Assembly (NCBI GenBank): GCA_008828725.1
Contig: MEHQ01004066.1
Span: forward strand, 248,001 to 312,000
Length of the DNA: 64,000 nt
Direction of reading: 5' to 3'
From: Saccharina japonica
Lineage: Eukaryota > Sar > Phaeophyceae > Laminariales > Laminariaceae
Shown: piece by piece, positions 12,101-23,900 of the stretch
Numbering within the stretch: position 1 is the first letter of the stretch
How the letters are laid out: each line of letters begins with the position of its first letter
Notes under the pieces: generated by a model
Told to the model about the DNA's origin: nothing
The model's database searches: none
Seen by the model: the letters and a program-made list of their open reading frames with translations, nothing else
Translations under genes and position numbers: made by a program

Positions 12101-14866
12101 AGCGGCACATATCATGATGAGCGAGGAACAAACAAAAGCTAAAACGAGTACCAGGCAGAATACCCGAGAGGGCACCCGGCATAAGTCGTAGCAGCTTCCG
12201 CTAGTATCAGTACAGGCAATCCGGAGGTCAACGCAGGAGGAACGCTGATCTGAGCTTATTGTATTAAATAGTTGTTTTATCATATTGAGTCTGTAAGTCG
12301 TCGCCAAAATCTAGCCCCGTGGTTACAAGGCAGGGTTGAATAACGCTGAAATGGAAGAACACGTCTGGAAACATAAAACAAAACAGTACAGATATCATAG
12401 CTGGCCGAAAATACAAGTACGCGATAGATTTTAAGGATCTCTTATTTTTGGCCAGGCTGGGATTTCTTATGTGAGACTGGGTGTGTTCCACACTATTAAA
12501 AGAGGTCGTATGTTTATATTTTCCCCACACTCTCAGTCTCGAATGATTAAATATCAGGTTATTAACATCTGTCGCGCACTGTACAAAAAATGAACCCAGC
12601 TGGGTGGGATGTACAAGCCCTTTGACCTGTTTTTTGTAACCGTGGGCTAGATTTCAGAGAAAGGAGCTATTGATAACGTCAGAACATCATTATCACCATA
12701 CCTGGTATGCGATATGCCTCTGTCCGAAAATGTAAGGATCGTGTTGGTATTATTATTAATACCCGAACGATCCTAACATTTTCGGACAGAGTCATGTGCG
12801 CCTGACCGTTCGGGCCCATGAAGTCGGGCACGATTGAGGCCGAAGACCAACTCAAGAAACACATCCGGCCTAACCTTTTACCAACTACTGTGCACACGCT
12901 TCGGGGCCAAACTACTTGTAAATACAGTCAACACTATTTTTCAGTGGTGCAAAAGTCAACATTTATTTAATGACTCCACCTGCTGCTGCTGCCGTTGCTG
13001 TCGGCGATACAGATCGCGGTCCATTGCCATGCTGGGTACGGTCGCACCGGACTTGTGATCGCCAGCATCTTGGTCATGACGAAGAACCTTACGGGTCAAC
13101 AGGCCGTCGAGCTTGTCCGAAAGAAGAGACCCCAGTCCGTGCAGACACCCGCTCAGGTGTGGGACCAGGGTGAAAAATAGATGATAAACTGTTGTGCTGG
13201 CGCACATGTTGGGTAAAACTCGGAATTGCGCGCAGCCCTTAATTCACCGGAGACTATTATGTGGGGCTTGTCTCGTATCCGTTCTGGGAGCCTGGACCAA
13301 CTTTCGCCATAGGCGAAACAAATTAAAAGAAAAGTGAGGGTAAAAGGGAATTATGTAGGTCCGTTTGGCCACCAGCGAAAAACAAATTTGCGTCTTATTC
13401 GTGACAGGAGAAAATAGTTAGGCCAAACGTTTTGCCATGTTGCTTCATACAATGACGCGTGCCTAGTATAGAGTAAGGGTGAAAGGGGCGGGTAAGACGC
13501 ACGGTTGTGTAGCATATCAATGCATAATGTATCCAACGTTTGGCCTCCGCCGGGTCCTAAGCGAGCAGCGGCCCCTGGCGGCCATTCGGGGGGGGCTCCG
13601 GGGCGCCCCGGCTGGGGGCCGCGCCTTGCCTCAGGCTCGCGGTGCGCGTGCTATTTCTCCCCGGAGTGTCGCTCATTGACTTGAGCCATTTCACAGCAGC
13701 AGGGGGGGGGGGGGGGCGTTACTCGTCTCATCCATGGCCGTAGTCGTGTGACCATAGCCCCTCGCATTCCTACATTACCGGGATGGAGCACTCCGGGCTT
13801 TCATCATCAACAGGGGGGAGGTGTACTCATTTCGTGCACGGCCGTAGTCGTATGACCATAGACCCTCGCATCCCTACAATGCCGGGACGGAGCACGTTGG
13901 GTTTTCACCAACTAGGCAGACATTGCTTGCACCAAGCGCGAAGCGCCGTGAGGTATTGGGCGAGTCGCATGGAGGGTGAGCTGCATCCTGCTACAAACCG
14001 CCTCTGAGGCGGACTTGCACATGGATAACAGCTTCAATGAGTTAATTTAATTTATGGTGTGGCCACTTCCTGAGGCAGCAATGGGAGCACTATGCAACTG
14101 CCTCGCGGATGCCTTACCAAATACACACTACGTGATACGACCATTACCCTTGTGCGGAACAAAGGTTCTTCACCCCGCACGCAGAAATGATCTAATAAGA
14201 ACGCCAGCTTTGGTGACCGCCAAAAAACAAAAAACGGTACCCTGGTTGTCTAGCTGACGCAGTGAGAGGCGCGTTTTACAGCGTTGTCGCCAACCAACGC
14301 CAACCCAACCCATAAATATATAATATATATTTATAATGCGCAGCAGGGGGGGAGGAGGGGGGCGTACTGGGGGGGGCTTGGGGCCAAAACACTTACCAGT
14401 TTGACTTATGACGTATGACTGGCAGAACTTCTCAACTAGTGATCACCCTAACCCGACAGTTGCGTTTGACAAAAGTTTTCGTTGCATGCTTGCGCAGTCC
14501 AGAGGAGTGTTTGCCGTATTTTTGTTTTAATACGGTTGACATGTAAGGTTAGAGATCTTCGTGTTACGAACCTCAAGATTATTCGTTATCGTTGATAGTT
14601 TTACAACTGAATGCGATTTTCTATTTTTCGTGGCACCCAACATATTGGTAGTGGTGGTGGTGGTGGTGACGGGGATGATGGTGATGATGATGATGACGAT
14701 GATGTTAATGATGATGATGGTGATGATAACGGTGATGATGGTGATGGTGATGATGATGATGATGATGATGAGATGATGATGATGATGATGATGATGTTAA
14801 TAATGATGATAATGATGATGACGATGGTGATGATGGTGATGATGACGATGATGATGATGCTGCTGC

Positions 14867-14922
<56 letters not shown>

Positions 14923-17900
14923 CTGATGACGATACTAATAATGATGATGGTGATGGTGATGATGATGATGATGATGATGATAATGACGATGATGGTGGTG
15001 GTACTTGTGGTGGTATCGGCATTTGCAGGTGGCGATTGTGGAGGAGTTTTTCGACTACATCCGCGGTGTTCGTGTGGTGTACCACTTCACGGATCACGCC
15101 AGGGTGACTCTAGGCCAGCACCTCAATCAGCAGGTGCGGGTGTACTTGTCGCCACCCTACTGCTGGCATGCTATGCTGTAGCGAAAAACGCCTGATTTGA
15201 TGTGGAACAAAACACTTGGTGATGTGAAGCAGAACGCCTGATGATGTGGAACACAATGCTTCGAGGGAATGGAACATAACGCCTGATGATGTGGAACACA
15301 ATGCTTGGATGGAATAGAACAACACGCCTGATGATTTTGAACAAACGCCTGGTGGTGTGGAATGAAAACGCGTGGTGATGGGGAACAAATCGCCTGGTGG
15401 TATGGAATACAATGCTTGACGAAGTGGGACAAACTGCCTGGAGATGTGGAACACAATGGTTGATAAAGTGGAACAAAACGCCTGGTGTTGTGATACTAAA
15501 CGCCTAGCTCAATATGAATGTGGAGCAAAAGGCCTGATGGTGTTAAATAAAACGATTGATGATATCGATAAGCGCCTGGTGGCGTGAAGCACCACGCCTG
15601 ATGTGCAACTAAACCCCTAATGAAGTGGAACGAAACGCCCAATATGGAACACGAACGCCTGGTAGTGTGGACCAAACGGCTAATGATGTGGAACGACACG
15701 CTTGATCATAACTTGATCGTATAGAGCGAATCCTCTGTTGTGGAATGAAACGCTTGGTGCACAAAAAACGCTCGACGATGTAGAACTAAACGCCTGATAG
15801 GGAGCACCATGCCTGACAATGTGGAACCAAACGGTTGATAATATGGAACATCACGCCTGATATTGTGGAGCAAAACGGCTCAAATGTGTACCGATTGTTC
15901 AGGCGTTTCTGCTGCACGGAGAAGAAAGCACGGATCTTCGCTGGCTCCCTAAGCCTGTCGCCCTGGCCACGAGAATGCTCCTCTTGCTCGGTGAGCACTC
16001 GCATTGCTGTAGAATTTCATACTGAACTGGCCTCCTAGACTACCATCCTGCTGTAGTCTAGACTATGGCCTACGTACCATTCTACAACGTCAACATAGAC
16101 TATCATCCTATTTAGAGACCACCATCAGGGGACTATCATTCTACTGTAGACGATCAATCTAGAACGCCATCCCAGACAATCATCCTACGGTGCCATTCTA
16201 GACTACCATCGTCACTGGAATATGTTAAATGTTGAATATGTTAAATGATGATGTCAGGCCCAAGGTAGGAAGCTAATACCTGGTGCCTTAATACACTTGT
16301 ACAGCAACATCCTTCTTCGTGTTGTCTTCTTGGCAATCGTCGTTGAAGTTTATACTGCACATTGTCATGCACCTAATACCCTGTCATCCGCTGTCATCCA
16401 CTGGAATGCATTGCAATACACTGTCATACACTGGCATACGCTGTCACACAGTGCCAAACATTTCATACACTGCCATACAATGTCATACACTGTCACACAG
16501 TGCCAAACATGTAATAAAGTGTCGTAAACTGTCATACGCCGTCAAACACAGTCATACACTGTCGAACACTACCATCCATTTCCATCCATTTGTCGCACAC
16601 CTCATACACTGTTGCCATACACTGTTGCCATCCATACACTGCTGCCGTACACGGCTAGATGGCGGACATCAACAAAAGTTGCTGTTTTAAAGTGGTACCT
16701 GGCCCCTATTGTATTGCACATAGGCATTGCACATAGGCACCTATCGACAAGCAGCGCATCTTAACGAAGGAAAACATTTCGACACATTTCCTATCCTCCC
16801 CGCTCCCCTCCCACCCCATCTCCCCGACGTTTTTGTGCGGGCCCGCCTGCTCCACAGCGCGTGAAAAGCCGCAAGACGTAGTTCTGGCCCTCGTGGGCGT
16901 GTCGGTGGAAAACGCTGGCGACACCCGCACGTAAGAAAAAAAAACAAGAACACCAGAGGAAACCCTCGGCACAGAACGAAGTTAGACTACAAGTACATGC
17001 ATATATAATAGCTTTCCTGGTTTGGACTTCCCCTGGTTCTGTTCTTCTACCTGGGGATGCTTGTGAATAATCGACGTTCGAGCTCATGTGGCACATTGCC
17101 GTAAAGAAAAATCCACCGGCGTTTCTGATAGCAAGATAAATCTTGGCGGGAAGCAGACATAGAAAGGTGTTAGACTGTACGCATATGTTTCCTTGTTTCC
17201 ATAGTCTTCTGCTTTTGGGAGTTTTATGAGTGATCAACGCTGAAGATCATGCTGCACATTGTCGGATGGCAAAGATAATAATAATAGCAACATAATCGGC
17301 GTTAACCGGCGTGCCTTCGACGTAGACGCTAGAGCTGTGCACTACCACTATATTAGTATACCACTACGTATAATATGTCCATGTTAATGTGCGCTAGTTG
17401 ATGCACATTATCAATTGTTGTTTTTCAATTTGCCACCCTGACAATAGGCAGCCCTTACTGCCCATTGCAACCATACCATACCATACACATTCGAGTGCAA
17501 ATATATTTATTTATTTGTTCCATCCCTCCTTCTTCTGTTCTCTCTCCTTCCTATTCGTAACTCAGATCTGGGGTAACTAAGTAGGCTCTTCTCCCTCCCC
17601 CCCCCACTACGGTTCGTGCCTTGCCTTTTTATCGCGAGAAAACTTCAGCCCTTTCTTCCCTCGTCGGCTTGCATCGAATTGTGCAAAGTGCAAGTACATC
17701 AATCATAATAATTATATGATATACTTCGTATACCTGAATGCTTGACGAAATGATACCAATAATGCAGTCCCCCTTATGAACGATACGTCAATACCCGGTA
17801 TGCACTATGGCAATGTGCACTATTAATGTGGCGATATGGATTATGGTAGTGTGCACTATTTATAATAATATGTTACCGTAATGTGCACTATTGAGACTTC

Positions 17901-20900
17901 AGGGGGGGGCATATGTGATAAATAACGATGATGGCAGCTACAGTACTATTACCACTGCGTCATGGGGAAAGGATATAGTGATATAATAGTGATATATTGA
18001 TATAATGATATAATGATATAATGATATAATGATATAATGATATAATGATATAATGATATAATGATATAATGATATAATGATATAATAATATAATGATATA
18101 ATGATATAGTGATATAATGATATAATGATATAATGATATAATGATATAATGATATAATGATACAATGATATAATGATATAATGATATAATGATATAAGAA
18201 TATAATGATATAATGATATAGTGATATAATGATATAATGATATAATGATATAATGATATAATGATATAATGATACAATGATATAATGATATAATGATATA
18301 ATGATATAAGGATATAATGATATAATGATATAGTGATATAATGATAGAATGATAGAATGATAGAATGTTAGAATGATAGAATGATAGAATGATGATGTAA
18401 TACAAGCTAGTGTCCGAGTTACAATGGTTGCAATGCAAGTAGTCGTACGGCGTGCGTATAACACGGGCTATTAATGGTCCTAGCCGTACCGATTCAAATA
18501 GGTGCTTATCATACTGCTCGTATGACATAGACGGCTGATAACACCACAGCTATCAATATTTCGGCCGTTATCCCTTCTATCCCTTCTATCTTCTATCCCT
18601 CAAAGTGGTCGGTCCCTTCAAAGTGGACGGCCCCTTCAAGGTGGTCGGTCCCTTAAAAGTGTCGGCCCCTTCAAAGTGGTCGATCCCTTAAAGTGGTTAG
18701 GTTAACATGTGATTGTGCTACTAATTGTATGTTAATGCGCACATGTGCACTATTGGACATCAACGTGTGCACTAATGGATGTGAACATGTCAACATGTGA
18801 ACAGGAAAGAGGCTCTTCCGACCTGGGGCATGGCCCATGAAAAGCAACTCAAGGCCATGATGTACGCCTGCAACGCTAACAACTGGGACTCTTGGGAGAA
18901 TCTCGAGGATCAATGCCACTTGGAGCCCGCCATGGTCGATGCCAGGTACATTGTAACGCTTGATAAGGTGCTTACTAAAGGAAAAATAATCATTACGGCG
19001 CTTATGCACGCTTTTGTTAAGGTACATATCAAGGTAAGTATTAACGCACTAACTACGATACATAATAAGGTATATTGAGCTACATCCTAACATCCTAACA
19101 TCCTAACATCCTAACGTACCTTGCGATACTTATCAAGGTGGTTATTGATGTACCTTCGTACGTACTAAGGTAACTCGTGTTAATGTATTATTGAATTTAT
19201 AAAGGTACCTTGTGCTACCACATGAAGGTACAGTGTGTACTGCCATCATGTCAGTGTCGATTCCAGGAACGGTACGATTATCATTATTGTCGACGTTTCG
19301 GGTTATTGTTTATCGTCCAATTGTGTTTCCATCCGTGCTGCTTCTCTCTTTCGCAGCTCACAAGCGTATGAAATAGCAACACCCCCTCCCCCCGTCCCTC
19401 CCCCCCCTCCCACCCCGTCCCTCCACCCCCCCCCCCCCTCTCAAATTGGCGACTCCCAACATGGGCACAGAATCCCGGCGCAGCTATTGTATGATTGGCT
19501 GGCGCAGCTAGCCGTACCAGCGATCTCAATCAAGGAGGTGCGCACGGTTTTGCCGCAATGCGAGATGTCTGCGAGTAAGGCCTCGCCAGACGATAGGAAG
19601 AAGGGGGCAACCCTTGATGACAAACTCGCCAGCTCCCAAGGAGGAAAAGGCAAGTCATAACATCATATAATATTCTTCTCCCTCATTCGCAAAATTAATT
19701 AATTATACCCCCCCCCATACCACGAACAACCTACCTAACGAGTACATATATGTATGCGCCTGCCCGTGTCATGTCAACAGTACTATGCACTTTTCATCCG
19801 ATTGGATCTTCAGAACGCATACTTCAGTATGCAGTAACAGTCAGTAATAGTCTGTAATAGTCAGTAACAGTCAGTAATGGTCATCATGCTGGCACTCTGC
19901 TGTCGTCCTATTGACCAACCTACCAGGCACCGCGAAGCTTGCATAATACTGGTATAACATCACGCAACATCATATAACTGCACTCGATAAAGGTGCAGCT
20001 ACGCTGCGCACTTTGAGAGGTCTATAAAAAATGTAACTGCAGATAACTGCAGATAACTGCAGATATACCTCACCTTGCCTCACCCTAACCCTACGAAAAA
20101 AACAACGCGATTGTGAGTGCAACCGGATGGTATATTAATAGCTAAATAGCTATTGTGATATGATCAGGGTAAGGACACAGGGTATCCCTAGCCAGGTCAG
20201 CCTATATAACGGGTACTCGTTGGTACTCACGTTTGTTGTTTGCTTAGAGATATAAGAAGAGCAGTTTTATTCCTTTTCCCACCATGAATACTAAAAGCCG
20301 GGGGTAGATAATACCTGGGAACCCCTGGTTCCCATCTTAGATACCGCCTTCCAAGTACTACCAATACGATTCTTATACCTGATACCAGGTATTTACCAAG
20401 CGATTCCACATCATTCCAGCAATACCATAACACAATATAGTAATAGCTACCAGGTATATATTAATAGCTATATACCAGGTATATTAATAGCTATATATAT
20501 GAATAGCTATATATTAATAGATATATATATATATGAATAGCTATATATTAATATATATATATATATTCATATATATATATTAATACTGCTGTAGATATAC
20601 TTCGTATATTAATAGATATACAACGAAAAATGTTTAAAACGGTCGTAACGGCGTTCCAACGGTAAGGCGTGCCTTACTACAGTACAGTGGGTGGTGCCTT
20701 AGTTTAGAGGAATAGTAATAATCCGTAACACTCAGTAACAGTTAGTAACAGTCGGTGATAGTCTATAATACTCAGTAATACTCAGTAATACTCAGTAATA
20801 CTCAGTAATAGTCACTATTAGTCGCTAGTAGTCACTACTGGTCGCGAACAGTCACTAATAGTCACACGATTAGTCAGCCAGAAGTGTTTTTGCCCAAACT

Positions 20901-23900
20901 GTGCTACCCCTTAGGACGCGTCTCTATTATACTACTAATAATAACACTAATGCTAATACTTATACTAATACTAATGCCAATACTAATACTAACACTAATA
21001 CTAATACCAATATGTACTAATACTGATACTAATACTAATACTAATACTAATACTTAGATATACTAATACTATTATAATATATACTAATACTAATATATAC
21101 TACTGCAATACTAATACTAACACTATTAAATAGTACCACTACTACAGTAGTAGTATTACTGTAATACTACCCTACTACAGCAGTACAGTATGCTGACATC
21201 ACCCATACTAGAGGCTCTTGCAAGGCTAGCCGCAATGAGAGGATAAGCATCGGTAACCTGTTCGGTAGCCTGTTCGGTAACCTTTTCGGACGATAAGCAA
21301 AACGCAGCACGCGATGCCGTTATTAATAACCCGCAAGGGGAGAAAGGCTAGTCGTTACTGCAGTAGGGCCGTGAATTGACTAATTGACTATCTAGAATGG
21401 ACTATCTAGAAGTCGCCCACTATTAATAGGTACTATTATTAATACTAATACTAATAGCTGGCTACGTAGGTAATACAGTTTGCGGATAGTGCCGTATATA
21501 TTTATCAACTTATATGATAGTGCAACCCCTGGGACGAATATGATTTTAAGATATTCTGAGAGCCGATCTCCTACAGAACAAGGGGAACAAGGGGAACAAG
21601 GGGACCACACGCAACCAGGATGATGGCCTCCACGAAATGTCTCGCTGAGACTCTTCCACAGACGTCTCGCTCAGTGTTTGCACTATCAGTGTTAGCACTA
21701 TCAGTGTGTGCACTTTCCGTGTTTGCACTATGATTATACTTCGGTATCGCAATATCACACTATCAACGATGTCGAGAAAATCGGCTCAAGAGCTTAAGAC
21801 ACTCACTCGTCCGACGTTATATTCTTACTTCAAGTATCTTGATTACAGAATAGGGTTGTTGGCCAAGTATTACAGCTAGTTATTTTACGTTTTTGTATCC
21901 GGCTGGCGCGTTTGTGGCTCGATGTGTGTGTCGTGTTGAACAAATACTAAGTCAGCTATCATATTAATAGTTGGCTTACTTCGCTCCCCAACTACTAACT
22001 ACCTGGTAGCCGTGAACCGTAGGTGTACCTACATTTTATACATAGTTATACTAGTGTAGTAAACCAACCCACAGGCCTACCATACTAGTAGTAATGTACT
22101 AACACTACACCTGGTATCATAATATTAATAGACTATATAGCTAGACAATCATACTAATATCAGTGTAGCAACCTATACCGTACTATAATAGACCATAATA
22201 GACTATAACAACATGTACGGATGTACGGTAGATTTGTCTTGTTTTTAATTTGTTCTGTCGTGATTGGCCCATCACCGCGCGTGTCGTGGTCTGCCTCACA
22301 TAATGAATTAAACCTGATCCGAAACAGAGTGTCTTAAGCCTGCTTTTCTTCGCTCAGCATCGATTTTCTTTTTTTCTGGATCCATTTACCTGTAGTTCTA
22401 TTATTATTATTCAATTTGCCGTCTGACGTTGTGCAGCTTTATTGCAGTCATACCTTTTATTATCGTTGCGTTTATTGTATACCTTTCGAATTGCATTGTC
22501 ATTTTCGTTTTCTGAGCCGTGGGAGAGAGAGATTCTTCCCCTCGGCCAGATACCTGTATCGCAGCCTGCTGTAACCCCCCCCAAGCATTTCGACCACCCA
22601 ATTTTACGGTCTCTCTCTCCCCACTATAATATCGACCGGGTTCCTAACTATTAGGGCCTACAATTGTCTCGGATGACCAAGCCTCCGAATGGTACAAATT
22701 CCTGGCTTGGCTGACCAAACCAGCGACTACCGCACGTGTGCTCACACTTGCAGCAGGAATATCGTGTTTGCTTGCGCTCGACGTGGGGATGCCGACCTGC
22801 ACTTGGTGCCTTTCTCGAAAGGAATGGCTACTACCTGCAGGTCACTTCAAAACCAAATAACCCACAAAAATACGTAACCATACTCTATCCCAGTCCCCGA
22901 TACAGACAAGCCTCATTCTCTCTACCAATAAACCCTGTTTTGTTCCTTTCTCCGATAGCGGGGGCCGCCACGTCGTCCACGTACAAAATTACCCTTTACC
23001 GTCCGGCAATGTGCAATATATACTATTAATAAGAGGTATGAGCGTCAACGTTGGTCACTCAGAAACATTAATTCCTCGAAACTAGAAAACAGACCGAAAC
23101 AGATTATAGTGTGTGTTTTGTCGTGCCGCTTTTTTCCGTGCGTTAGGGGAGTTTCATCTGCTGAACCTTCTGCCGGTGGGCCAGGTGAGGCTGCTGCAGT
23201 GCATCACCGGCTGCTTGAGGGGCGTCGGAGATGCCCTTGACTCGGCTGCTTGTACTTCGGCAGGAGAAGCGTTTAAAAAGGTAATACTGTACCTTGGTGT
23301 ATGATATGCAACTCTTGTGCTGCGAAGTACATTTGCGGTGCTTAACAATGGTGCGGTAGTAGTCTGCTCGTATAATGTTGCTTGTGCATGTACAGTATTA
23401 ATATTATCAATAGTATTAATAGTATTAATAGTAGCAGTTGTTGATTCAATCGGTTGTACTTCGGCATGAGAAGCTTTCAAAAATGTACCGCACGCTCAGA
23501 AATACTTCGAAGTATACCTGGTATACTTTTATGAGCGAGCGCGAGAGTTTATAATTTCGACGGCGCTTGTTTCAGCGACCCCCCATTAGAACCGCTGTCA
23601 GGTGGACCTACGTACGGCCGCGGGGATCAGGTAAACACACCCCATCATCTCCTGATCCCCACCACGAAAAAATGCAAAACCCTGCATCAGTGTCCGCGGA
23701 CCATCTCTTTCTCGCCGCACCGAACCTTTTGGTCGTGTGTGCTCGTGTGCTCGTCATCTACAGCTGTCCACAATCTGAAGCTCCTACTAATACTCAATAA
23801 AAGTCACTACTAATAGTAGTCAGCAATGGTCACTAATAGTCACTAATAGTCACTAATAGTCACTAATAGTCACTAATAGTCACTAAATAATAGTCAGCAA

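Noticed and set aside
11624..12307. 227-codon frame on the minus strand with a hydrophobic stretch
   Set aside because: It lies antisense to exon 6, which is supported by homology; its composition follows a pyrimidine-rich intron tract.
17938..18528. 196-codon Tyr/Ile/Ser-rich frame on the minus strand
   Set aside because: Translation of the 8-bp TGATATAA satellite.
20735..20880. Regularly spaced short repeats resembling a CRISPR array
   Set aside because: Units are contiguous 10-mers without unique spacers, and the genome is eukaryotic.
23576..23630. Exon-like stretch with good acceptor (TTTCAG) and donor (CAG|GTAAAC), reading RPPIRTAVRWTYVRPRGS
   Set aside because: It ends in phase 1 while exon 13 starts in phase 0, so including it gives a stop at once. 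Joining exon 12 directly to exon 13 keeps both frame and homology.
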